Of a DNA stretch of 26,387 nucleotides, positions 14,842-22,373 are shown piece by piece; positions within the stretch are counted from its first letter, which is position 1; every line of letters starts with the position of its first letter. Made by a program: the position numbers and the translations under genes. This stretch comes from T1Sed10-7 sp046483565. Lineage in GTDB: Bacteria; Actinomycetota; Nitriliruptoria; Nitriliruptorales; Nitriliruptoraceae. The stretch covers positions 1 through 26,387 of the forward strand of contig JAWOCZ010000196.1 of the NCBI GenBank assembly GCA_046483565.1. Reading direction: 5' to 3'. A model generated the notes under the pieces. That model was not told the origin of the DNA. It searched no databases and was given only the letters and a program-made list of their open reading frames with translations.

Positions 14842-15845
14842 CGAGGCTGCCTCGCATCGAGCAGGATCTGGTCGGGATCGAGAGCGGCGCGGACCCGCAG
14901 GCCCATCGCGTCGAGGGCGGGGGCCGGTGCGCCCGGACCGCTGTGCGGGTCGAGATGCAGCAGGGCACCACCCAGTGCCTCCACCTGGCGCCCTGCGGCG
15001 GCCAGGGCGTCGGCATCGCCGTCGAGCAGGCAGACACCGACGCCTTCGAACCCCACTGCGGTCAGACCCGCTGCCCATGCCCACTCGGTCAGCTCCGACA
15101 CGCGGGCCGGATCGACCGCAGCACGTGCGGTCGTGGGGAAGACCGGTGGCTCGGCGGCGCGCAACCCGGCGGTGGCGGCCTGGGCCGCCACGTCGTCAGG
15201 GTGCTCCTCGAGCCGGACGAAGGTGCCCGCGCTCGTGCTGACCACCGCTGCCGGACGGTAGAGCCCGGTCAGCACCTCGGACGCCGGCCGGTCGGTGGTG
15301 AACCACTCGCTGGTGACCGGGATCGGACGGAGCTTGAGGGTCACCTCGGCGATCACCCCGAGGGTGCCCCAGGATCCGGTCGCGAGCCGACACAGGTCGT
15401 AGCCCGTGACGTCCTTGACCGTCACCCCACCAGCGGTCACCACGCGCGCGTCGGCGGTGACCATGCGGACCCGGAGCACCCAGTCGCGCACGCGGCCGGC
15501 CTGCAGCTGCCGGGGGCCTGCCAGCGCGGTGGCGAGCCGCCCTCCCACGGTGGAGCCGTGGCCGGCCAGCGGCTCGATCGGGCACTCCTGTCCGTGGGCC
15601 GCCAGCAGCGCGGACAGCTCCTCGACCGGGGTACCTGCCCGGACCGTGACCACGAGGTCAGCCGGCCGGTGGTCCACCACGCCGGTCAGCGCGGCGGTGG
15701 ACAGCACCTCGCCATCGGTGGGCGGCAGCCGATCGAGCACGCTGCCACCACCACGGATCACCAGCGTGCGCTGGTCGCGCCGCGCACCCTCGATGGCGTC
15801 CACGATCGGGGCCAGCTCGGCGGTCATGGTCGACACCTCGCTCAT
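14838..15845 (-). CDS. glcE: Glycolate/D-lactate oxidase FAD-binding subunit GlcE
   Basis: The product is 335 residues. It has the FAD_binding_4 fold of the shorter oxidase subunit: VIRGGGSVLDRLP, GTPVEELSALLAAHGQECPIEP, GSTVGGRLATALAGPRQL and VKDVTGYDLCRLATGSWGTLG, which are characteristic of GlcE. GlcE forms the catalytic core with GlcD. ATG 15845 overlaps the glcD stop (ATGA); a GTG two codons upstream is less likely. The C-terminal part (about 220-335) is Ala-rich and less conserved. Position between glcD and glcF is the classical order. Confidence 0.92.
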   Translation of the reverse strand: MSEVSTMTAELAPIVDAIEGARRDQRTLVIRGGGSVLDRLPPTDGEVLSTAALTGVVDHRPADLVVTVRAGTPVEELSALLAAHGQECPIEPLAGHGSTVGGRLATALAGPRQLQAGRVRDWVLRVRMVTADARVVTAGGVTVKDVTGYDLCRLATGSWGTLGVIAEVTLKLRPIPVTSEWFTTDRPASEVLTGLYRPAAVVSTSAGTFVRLEEHPDDVAAQAATAGLRAAEPPVFPTTARAAVDPARVSELTEWAWAAGLTAVGFEGVGVCLLDGDADALAAAGRQVEALGGALLHLDPHSGPGAPAPALDAMGLRVRAALDPDQILLDARQPR

Positions 15846-17326
15846 ACCCACGCACCTTCCGGCACCATGCTGGCTTCCTGACAGCCGACGGTGGTCGGCA
15901 GCATCTTGTCCGGGTTGGCCAGGCCCGAGGGCTCCATCGCCGCACGCACGGCCTGCTGCACCGCCAGATCGTCGGCGGTGTAGACCTGCGACAGGAAGTC
16001 GCGCTTCTCGATGCCGACGCCGTGCTCCCCGGTGAGGGTGCCGTCGAGAGAGAGCGCGGTGGTCACGATGTCGTGACCGGCGGAGAAGACCCGGTCCAGC
16101 ACGCCCTCCTCGCGACGATCGAAGAGCACGAAGGGGTGCAGGTTGCCGTCGCCGGCGTGGACGACGGTCAGGATGACCAGGTCCTCACGCTCGCTGATCG
16201 CGACCACGGCATCGAGCATCTCGCCCAGCCGTGACCGCGGCACGACGATGTCCTGCAGGAAGAAGTCCGGCGCCTGCTGGGCGATCGCGCCGGCGACCGC
16301 CTTGCGACCCTTCCAGATCCGGGCGCGTTGGTCCGCATCGGCCGCACGCACCACCTCGGTGGCACCGTGCTCGGTGGCCAGCCGTGCCGCGTCGTCGACG
16401 CCGGCGTCGACCCCCGCGGGCAGTCCCTCGTACTCGAGCAGCAGCACCGCCGCGGCGTCGGTCGGGTACCCCGCCTGGGCGTAGTTCTCGACCAGGCCGA
16501 TGGCGCGGGCATCCATCAACTCGACGGCGTCGGGCAGCCGGTCGGAGGTGACCAGCGCACCGACGGTGGCCGCCGCCGCCTCCAGGGTGTCGAAGCCGGC
16601 GAGCAGGGTGCCGATGGCCGGTGGGGCGGGCAGCAGCTTGAGCCACGCACCGACCACGATGCCGAGGGTGCCCTCACCGCCGACGCTCAGACCGCGCAGG
16701 TCCAGCCCGGTCTGGTCGGGGAGTCGGCTGTCGAGCAGGTGGATGCGACCATCGGTGTCCATCAGCTCGACCGCCAGCACGTGCTGGCTCATCACCCCGT
16801 AGGTCAGGACGTGGATCCCTCCGGCGTTGGTGGCCACGTTGCCGCCGAGGGTGGCGGCGATCTGGCTCGCCGGGTCGGGGGCGAAGCGCAACCCCTCAGC
16901 CGCAGCGGCCCGGCCCAACCGGGCGTTGACCAGACCGGGTTCCACGTGGGCACGCCGGTTGACCACGTCGAGCTCCAGCAGACGGTCCATCCGGGCGACG
17001 CTGATCACCAGCGGCCGCACGCCCGCGACCCCCGTCGGCGTCGCGCCGCCGGCGAGCCCGGTGCCCGCGGCTCGGGGGGTGTAGGGCACGCCGTGGTCAC
17101 GGCACGCCCTGAGCACCCCCGCGAGCTGCTCGCGGTCCGCCGGCAACGCGATGGCCAGCGGATCGGCGTTGAGGAAGGACGCATCGCGCCGGTAGGTCGC
17201 GCGCGACAGCGTCGAGGTCTTGAGGCCGTCGTCGTCGAGGACGCGCCGCAGTTCGGCCAGCAGCGCGGACTCCGCAGCGGTCGGGGGTACGTCCCGTCGG
17301 GCGCCTGTCACTGCCGTGGGCTCCAT
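15842..17326 (-). CDS. glcD: Glycolate/D-lactate oxidase catalytic FAD subunit GlcD
   Basis: The product is 494 residues, normal for GlcD. FAD-binding residues lie in YTPRAAGTGLAGGA (82-95) and GGNVATNAGG (161-170). The C-terminal FAD-oxidase domain carries HAGDGNLHP (390-398) and TGEHGVGIEK (432-441), whose histidines are the conserved substrate/metal-binding residues of the D-2-hydroxyacid dehydrogenase family. It oxidises glycolate to glyoxylate or D-lactate to pyruvate. ATG 17326 shares one base with the stop of the LutBA gene (TGATG), and AGGAG is placed inside that gene about 5 bases upstream. Which substrate dominates cannot be decided from sequence; the Lut genes beside it favour lactate. 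Confidence 0.94.
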   Translation of the reverse strand: MEPTAVTGARRDVPPTAAESALLAELRRVLDDDGLKTSTLSRATYRRDASFLNADPLAIALPADREQLAGVLRACRDHGVPYTPRAAGTGLAGGATPTGVAGVRPLVISVARMDRLLELDVVNRRAHVEPGLVNARLGRAAAAEGLRFAPDPASQIAATLGGNVATNAGGIHVLTYGVMSQHVLAVELMDTDGRIHLLDSRLPDQTGLDLRGLSVGGEGTLGIVVGAWLKLLPAPPAIGTLLAGFDTLEAAAATVGALVTSDRLPDAVELMDARAIGLVENYAQAGYPTDAAAVLLLEYEGLPAGVDAGVDDAARLATEHGATEVVRAADADQRARIWKGRKAVAGAIAQQAPDFFLQDIVVPRSRLGEMLDAVVAISEREDLVILTVVHAGDGNLHPFVLFDRREEGVLDRVFSAGHDIVTTALSLDGTLTGEHGVGIEKRDFLSQVYTADDLAVQQAVRAAMEPSGLANPDKMLPTTVGCQEASMVPEGAWV

Positions 17327-19539
17327 CAGCGCTCCTGTGGTGTCGAGGTGACACCGGGTAGCCGGCGGACCAGGTACTCGGCGAGGTGGAGCACCTCCAC
17401 CTCACGTCCCGAGGCGTGCATACCACCGCGCAGATGCAGGATGCAGCCCGGGTTGTCGGTTATCAAAACCGACGATGCCGTCTGGTCGACACAGTCGAGT
17501 TTGCGGTCGAGGATCCCGGCCGACAGCTCGGGGTTGCGCACCGAGGTCGAGCCGCCGAAACCGCAGCACTCGCTGGCCTCCGGCAGGGGCACGACCGGCA
17601 CACCTGCGACGTCGCGCAGGAAGGCCTCGATCGCATCCGTGCGGCCCAGGGTGTTGGAGGCCTGGCAGAACCGGTGCACGGTGACGGGGGTGCGGTCACC
17701 GTCGTCGAGGCTGCCGGCGGGCAGCCGTCCGGGGCCGCTGGTCAGGTAGCTGATCAGGTCGTAGGTCCGCCCGGCGAGTTCCTGGGCCCGCTCCACCTCG
17801 TCGAGGTCGTCGCGCAGCAGGTACGGGGCGTCGTGGCCGAGCATCGCCAGGCAGGACGAGGCGGGCGTGACCACGTCCGCACCGTCGGCGAGCGTGTCCA
17901 TGGTCTGTCGCACCATCGACCGCGCCGTGTCCTGCTCGCCGCTGTCGTAGGCCGGCAGACCGCAGCAGTGCTGGTCACGGGGAACGGTGACCTGCGCCCC
18001 CGCAGCCCGCAGCAGCTTCGCCGCCGCGATCGGGATGTCGGGCGCCATCCGGTCCGAGACGCACTGCAGGAACAGCTGCACCTTGCGGCCCGCCAGCGGC
18101 TGCTCGGCGAGCCGGGGGGGCTCCTCCAGGCGGCCCGGTCGCAGCGTGTCCCGGGCGGGACGGGGCGGCACGGCCGGCGGGGTGCGCCAACCGACGCGGT
18201 CGGCCAGGGGCCCACGTTCGGTCAGCGCGGAGGGCAGCGCGGTCACGCCGTCGCGGCGCAGGGGCGTGGTGACCACGCCCACGGCACGCATCCCGAGGTC
18301 CACCAGCGTCGGGTGCTGGAAGGCCCGCAGCGCGGCCCGGGTCACCCGCCCGGCAGTGCCGGCCTCGCCGGCGCGTGCCACGGTCTCGCGCACCTCCAGG
18401 ATCTGGACCGGCAAGGGGATCTCCACCGGGCACACCGTGGCGCACGCGCCACAGGACACGCACAGCGACTGCGGGCCGGCCGCGGCCTCGATGCCGTGGT
18501 GGAAGCTGGTGTTCACCAGCCCGATCGCACCGGTGTAGACGTGGCCGAAGGCGTGTCCCCCGACCACCCCGTAGGGCGGGCACACGTCGGCGCAGGCTCC
18601 GCAGCGGATGCAGCGCAGGGCCGCGGCCACGTCCGGGTCCTCGGCCATGGCGGTGCGGCCGTTGTCCAGCAGGATGATCAGCTGCTCCTGGCCGGGACGG
18701 GGCCCGCTCAGGAAGTTGGTGTAGACGGTGATGGGCTGGCCCGTCGCCGAGCGGCCGAGCAGGCGGACCTGCTTCATCGCGTCGGCGTAGGTGGGCAGCA
18801 GCTTCTCGATCCCGGCGGTGACCACGTGCAGCTTGGGCAGCGCGACCGACATGCGGTTGTTGCCCTCGTTGCACACCAGCATGATCGAGCCGCCCTCGGC
18901 GATGAGCGCGTTGGCGCCGGACAGCCCGACGCTGCTGGCCAGGAACCGTTCCCGCAGTTCCGTGCGGGCGACCTTGACCATGCGGTCGATGTCGTCGGGG
19001 GGGAAGGGCCGCTCGAGCACACGCTCGAACAGCGCCGCGATGACCTCCTTGCGCTTGTGGATCGCCGGCATCACCAGGTGCGAGGGCGTCTCCGCCGCCA
19101 GCTGCAGGATCCACTCCCCCAGGTCGGTCTCGACCGGGGTGATCCCCGCGGCCTCCAGGTGGCTGTTGAGCCCGATCTCCTCGGAGACCATCGACTTGCC
19201 CTTGACCATCAGATCCGCACCGGCGGCCTGCATACGCTCGGTGATCAGGGCGTTGGCCTCACCGGGTGTGGCGACCCGCACCACCTCGGCGCCCGCGGCG
19301 GTGGCGTTGGCGGTGAAGGTGTCGAGATGGTGCTCCCAGTCGGCGCGCACCCCGTCCTTGATGGCGGCGAGCTCGGCGCGCAGCTCATCGAAGCTGCGGC
19401 CCTCCTGCGCCTCCAGGTCGGCGATCGCGGCGTCGCGGCTCTCGCGCCATCCACGCTGGAAGGCGGTGAGCCCGGAGCGCACGTCCGGGTCGGCCAGTGC
19501 GGTGGAGTAGCGCTCCTCGAAGGAACGGATCTCGCTCAT
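17326..19539 (-). CDS. lutB: LutB-LutA fusion: L-lactate oxidation iron-sulfur protein
   Basis: The product is 737 residues, close to the sum of LutB (about 475) and LutA (about 240). Residues about 60-300 form the LUD domain (VKGKSMVSEEIGLN, IAEGGSIMLVCNEGNNRM). Two 4Fe-4S motifs follow at C310/C313/C316/C320 and C360/C363/C366/C370. After a Pro/Arg-rich linker (about 440-480) comes a complete LutA-like half, with LFLQCVSDRMAPDI, HCCGLPAYDSG (524-534), TPASSC (558-563), ECCGFGGSTS (657-666) and NPGC (696-699). LutABC oxidises L-lactate to pyruvate without LldD. Here two of the three subunits are one chain, and lutC precedes it with an ATGA overlap. No frameshift or stop is needed to join them, so the fusion appears genuine. 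Confidence 0.92.
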   Translation of the reverse strand: MSEIRSFEERYSTALADPDVRSGLTAFQRGWRESRDAAIADLEAQEGRSFDELRAELAAIKDGVRADWEHHLDTFTANATAAGAEVVRVATPGEANALITERMQAAGADLMVKGKSMVSEEIGLNSHLEAAGITPVETDLGEWILQLAAETPSHLVMPAIHKRKEVIAALFERVLERPFPPDDIDRMVKVARTELRERFLASSVGLSGANALIAEGGSIMLVCNEGNNRMSVALPKLHVVTAGIEKLLPTYADAMKQVRLLGRSATGQPITVYTNFLSGPRPGQEQLIILLDNGRTAMAEDPDVAAALRCIRCGACADVCPPYGVVGGHAFGHVYTGAIGLVNTSFHHGIEAAAGPQSLCVSCGACATVCPVEIPLPVQILEVRETVARAGEAGTAGRVTRAALRAFQHPTLVDLGMRAVGVVTTPLRRDGVTALPSALTERGPLADRVGWRTPPAVPPRPARDTLRPGRLEEPPRLAEQPLAGRKVQLFLQCVSDRMAPDIPIAAAKLLRAAGAQVTVPRDQHCCGLPAYDSGEQDTARSMVRQTMDTLADGADVVTPASSCLAMLGHDAPYLLRDDLDEVERAQELAGRTYDLISYLTSGPGRLPAGSLDDGDRTPVTVHRFCQASNTLGRTDAIEAFLRDVAGVPVVPLPEASECCGFGGSTSVRNPELSAGILDRKLDCVDQTASSVLITDNPGCILHLRGGMHASGREVEVLHLAEYLVRRLPGVTSTPQER

Positions 19540-20135
19540 GACGTCGACTCCTCGGTCGCGACGACGGCACCGGTGAGGACGAGCACGTCGACCTCATCCG
19601 GTCCCTGGACGCCGATGGTCAGGCTGCGTTCGATATCGGCGGTCCGCGACGGCCCGGTCATCAGTGACGCGAAGGCGGCCTGCCCACCTCGTTGAGCGAG
19701 CCAGCCGGCGGCGTCCTCGAGCCGGTCGACGATGTCCTCCACCGCCACGACCTGCAGCAGCCGCTGGCACAGCATCGTGACCACCCGGTCACGCAGCTCG
19801 TGTTCGGCGACCAGCACACTGCCGGTCTCGGCCACGGCCATCACCCCGGCGACGATCGCGACCGGGACGTCGGCGACATCGGCTGCGGGATCGTCCACAC
19901 CCGGCACGACCACCGTGCAGCCCTGTTCCTCGAGGGTCTCGGCGAGCGCCGGGAGCCGGGCGTGGAGGCTCGGCGCGACCGCGACCCGGTCCCCCAGGCT
20001 GGCGGCATGTGCCGCCACCTGCTCCCAGCCCTCCACCTCGTGGTAGGTGCTCGCCGCCGCCTCCACCTTGGTGCGCAGCAGCGCTCGCTGCGCACCATCG
20101 GCGTCGGGACCGGAGCGTGTCACCGCAGCACCCAT
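19536..20135 (-). CDS. lutC: Lactate utilization protein LutC (LUD domain)
   Basis: The product is 199 residues. Typical LutC motifs are present: MAVAETGSVLV (about 99-109), then MTGPSRTADIERSLTIGVQGP (about 159-179); the last motif usually reads GVHGP, so a glutamine replaces the histidine here. LutC is the small subunit of the LutABC lactate oxidase. ATG 20135 shares one base with the permease stop (TGATG), and its own stop overlaps the LutBA start by four bases. The first 20 residues are variable and could include an alternative start, but none is better placed. Confidence 0.92.
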   Translation of the reverse strand: MGAAVTRSGPDADGAQRALLRTKVEAAASTYHEVEGWEQVAAHAASLGDRVAVAPSLHARLPALAETLEEQGCTVVVPGVDDPAADVADVPVAIVAGVMAVAETGSVLVAEHELRDRVVTMLCQRLLQVVAVEDIVDRLEDAAGWLAQRGGQAAFASLMTGPSRTADIERSLTIGVQGPDEVDVLVLTGAVVATEESTS

Positions 20136-21967
20136 CAGGCGTCCTCACTGGGGCGGTCAGCGTCGGTGCGCTGCGCCTGCCCTCTGGTCGTCGGTCCCTC
20201 GGCGGCCGCGCGCTTGCGCTCGCGGGCAGCGCTCACCAGCAGGGCGATCGCGGTGGCCGCCAGCAGGACGAGCACCACGGTGCCGGCGTTCGCCCCGAAG
20301 CCCCACACCAGCAGGTAGGTCAAGGTGCCCGCGGCGAGCAGGTAGTAGGCACAGGGGATGGCGACCTTGCGCATCAGGTCGCCCTCACGTCCGACCAGGC
20401 CGACCGTGGCTGCTGCGGCCACCACGTTGTGCACGGTGAGCATGTTCCCTGCAGCCCCTCCGACGGCCTGTGCCGCGACGACGGGCACGGTGGCGACACC
20501 GATGCCTTCAGCGGTGGCGAACTGGAACTGGGAGAACATGATGTTGCTGATGGTGTTGGACCCGGCTGCGAAGGCGCCCAGCGCCCCCACAACGGGGGCG
20601 ACCAGCGGCCAGGCGGAGCCCACGGCGGTGGCCGCGCCCTCGGCGAGTGTCAGTGGCATCGAGGCCAGGTCACCGGTGGAGAAATCGGTCCCGGAGTTGA
20701 TGAAGATCCGCACCAGCGGCACCGCGATCAGCATCGCGGGCGCGGCCTTGACGATCTGCTTGCCGGCCGTCCGCCAGGCCAGTGCGATCTCCGAGCCCTT
20801 CATCCGGTGGAGCGGGTAGCTGAACACCACCGCCACCAGGAACACGAAACCGGGCAGGTAGAGGAACTGGAATCCGGCGCTCAGCCCCTGGCCGAAGATG
20901 TCGGACCAGGTCGGGTTGACGCTCTGCAGCGCGGACTGGATGCCGAGTTCCGGGATGCGGGTGATGACCAGGATGGCGGCGAGCACGCCGTAGGGCGCCC
21001 ACGCACGTGCCGTGCTGATGACCTGGCGGGGTGCGGTGTCGTCCGGGGTGAGGTCACCCATCCAGTTGTCCAGCCAGCTCTCGCGCGGGGGGAAGTCCCA
21101 GGGCTCCTTGGGCTGCAGGAAACCCTTGCGGGTGGCGGTGATCACGATCGCCAGGCCGATGAGGCCACCGAACAGCGACGGGAACTCCGGGCCGAGCAGC
21201 CACGCGGTCAGCCAGTAGGGCACGATCATCGCAGCGGCGGCGAACAGCGCGAAGGGCCAGATCGCCAGCCCCTCGCTGAACCGCTTGTTCGCCCCGAAGA
21301 ACTTGGTCAGCAGGCTGACCATGAACAGCGGGATGAGCAGGCCGACGATCCCGTGCACGGTGGCAGCCGACAGGGCCACCTCACCGAGGTAGGCGTCCAC
21401 GGTGCCGCCCCCGGAGGTGATCGCTTCCTCCGCGGCGGTCCCACTGAGCCCGGTGTTGACCCCGATGATGATGGGGGTACCGAGCGCACCGAAGGTCACC
21501 GGCGTCGACTGGATGATCAGACCGCTCATCACCGCTGCCATGGCGGGGAACCCGAGGGCCAGCAGCAGCGGTGCCGCCACCGCCGCAGGGGTACCGAAGC
21601 CCGACGCCCCCTCGATGAAGGAACCGAACAACCAGGCGATGATCACCGCCTGGACGCGCCGGTCGGGGCTGATCCGGGTGAAACCGGCCCGGATGGAGGC
21701 CATGGCGCCCGAGGCGTTGAGGGTGGCGAGCAGCAGCAGCGCGCCGAAGACGATGTAGAGGATGTCGAGGGAGATGCCGAGCCCCTCGATCACCGAGGCC
21801 GCGATCGCGATGGGCTCCACGTCCCACACCAGCCAGGCGACCACCGCGGTGACGATGAAACCGACGGCCATCCCGTCCCGCGCGGGCCATCGGAAACCGA
21901 CCATCAGGACGCCGATCGTCAGGATCGGCAGGAAGGCGAGCAAGCTCAGTAGAGCGAGGTTCTCCAC
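20135..21967 (-). CDS. lldP: L-lactate/glycolate permease, LctP family
   Basis: The product is 610 residues with about 13-14 hydrophobic helices. Family signatures are FGSFIEGASGFGTPAAVAAP, IQSTPVTFGALGTPIIIGVN and GAFAAGSNTISNIMFSQFQ, followed by AVGGAAGNMLTVHNVVAAAATVGL. Members import L- and D-lactate and often glycolate by proton symport (LldP, GlcA). Start GTG 21967 is preceded by GGGAG at a spacing of 7. It is the first gene of the operon, so expression of all six genes depends on the 406-base region upstream. The C-terminal 40 residues are hydrophilic and Arg/Glu-rich. Confidence 0.94.
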   Translation of the reverse strand: MENLALLSLLAFLPILTIGVLMVGFRWPARDGMAVGFIVTAVVAWLVWDVEPIAIAASVIEGLGISLDILYIVFGALLLLATLNASGAMASIRAGFTRISPDRRVQAVIIAWLFGSFIEGASGFGTPAAVAAPLLLALGFPAMAAVMSGLIIQSTPVTFGALGTPIIIGVNTGLSGTAAEEAITSGGGTVDAYLGEVALSAATVHGIVGLLIPLFMVSLLTKFFGANKRFSEGLAIWPFALFAAAAMIVPYWLTAWLLGPEFPSLFGGLIGLAIVITATRKGFLQPKEPWDFPPRESWLDNWMGDLTPDDTAPRQVISTARAWAPYGVLAAILVITRIPELGIQSALQSVNPTWSDIFGQGLSAGFQFLYLPGFVFLVAVVFSYPLHRMKGSEIALAWRTAGKQIVKAAPAMLIAVPLVRIFINSGTDFSTGDLASMPLTLAEGAATAVGSAWPLVAPVVGALGAFAAGSNTISNIMFSQFQFATAEGIGVATVPVVAAQAVGGAAGNMLTVHNVVAAAATVGLVGREGDLMRKVAIPCAYYLLAAGTLTYLLVWGFGANAGTVVLVLLAATAIALLVSAARERKRAAAEGPTTRGQAQRTDADRPSEDA

Positions 21968-22013
21968 GGTTCAGCTCCCAGGTACGACGGCTCCGGTCTC
22001 TCCCACCCGTGAT

Positions 22014-22032
22014 GACGTGCGGGTCGCACGTC
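22014..22032. promoter_or_regulatory. Perfect dyad in the permease operon leader
   Basis: GACGTGCGGGTCGCACGTC has 8-base perfect arms around a 3-base centre. It lies 47 bases upstream of the permease start codon. As DNA it could be an operator for the lactate/glycolate operon; as RNA it would form a stable hairpin near the ribosome binding site. Confidence 0.5.
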
Positions 22033-22077
22033 GGGCTTGCCGGAGGTGGGCGGACCATGGAGCAGACCCCGCGCGGC

Positions 22078-22094
22078 GCATACGGCCGATATGC
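22078..22094. promoter_or_regulatory. AT-containing dyad upstream of the permease operon
   Basis: GCATACGGCCGATATGC has 5-base perfect arms GCATA/TATGC around 7 bases. It is the most AT-rich spot of the region, which in a 72 percent GC background suggests a protein site or promoter element. It is about 110 bases upstream of the permease start. It does not match the TNGT-NNN-ACNA pattern of classical FadR-type GntR regulators well. Confidence 0.3.
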
Positions 22095-22199
22095 CCGGCT
22101 TGAGGGCTGAAGGTCCCGCGACCCACAAGGCCCTACCCGGTCCCTAACCTTCGGCCCCATCACCGTAGACGACCGGCCGCTTGCAGGAGGTTTTCACGC

Positions 22200-22271
22200 G
22201 TGACAGGGGCGGATCCCGACCTCCCGGCAGCGCGTGCGACCATCGCTCATCCTGCGCGTATCACCGCATAG
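22200..22271 (+). CDS. Possible 23-residue leader ORF upstream of the photolyase gene
   Basis: AGGAGG at 22185-22190 stands 9 bases before GTG 22200, which opens a frame of 23 residues beginning VTGADPDLPAARATIAHP and ending at TAG 22269-22271. The ribosome binding site is one of the best in the window yet leads to no longer gene. The stop codon lies inside the 22259-22277 dyad. It could be a regulatory leader peptide for the photolyase gene, the remnant of a lost gene, or chance. No similarity is recognised. Confidence 0.3.
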   Translation: MTGADPDLPAARATIAHPARITA

Positions 22272-22277
22272 GTGATA
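22259..22277. promoter_or_regulatory. Perfect dyad, candidate operator of the photolyase gene
   Basis: TATCACCGCATAGGTGATA has perfect 7-base arms around a 5-base centre and is strikingly AT-rich for this genome. It lies 97 bases upstream of the photolyase start and contains TAGGTG, a possible -10 element. A repressor bound here would block such a promoter. A light- or stress-responsive regulator is an attractive guess, but nothing in the window identifies it. Confidence 0.5.
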
Positions 22278-22373
22278 TGGGGCGTGTCACGTCCGTGCGT
22301 GCCCCACGGCCGCTGCGTCCGCACCTCCAGCGGGCTCCGAAGCGCCCCCGTGACGGGCCGATGAGGAGGGCGT

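Larger units (their letters stand above)
21968..22373. other. Divergent regulatory region between the permease operon and the photolyase
   Basis: These 406 bases separate two divergent transcription units and hold no gene of ordinary size. They contain three dyads (22014-22032, 22078-22094, 22259-22277), a strong ribosome binding site with a possible 23-residue ORF (22200-22271), and minus-strand hexamers TAGGGA and TAGGGC at about 22130-22146 that could be -10 elements for the permease operon. No regulator gene of the GntR/LldR, GlcC or MerR type is present in the window. Confidence 0.6.

Noticed and set aside
17386..19695. 769-residue open frame antisense to the LutBA fusion gene
   Set aside because: It has no stop because the real gene is GC-rich, but the product is His/Gly/Gln-rich without motifs, while the minus strand has intact FeS and CCG motifs.
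20009..21952. Long plus-strand frame across the permease gene
   Set aside because: The product is highly charged and repetitive, whereas the minus strand encodes a typical LctP permease with family signatures.
22078..22094. Classical LldR/GlcC-type GntR operator
   Set aside because: The dyad does not fit the usual TNGT-N3-ACNA core, so it is listed only as an unassigned dyad.
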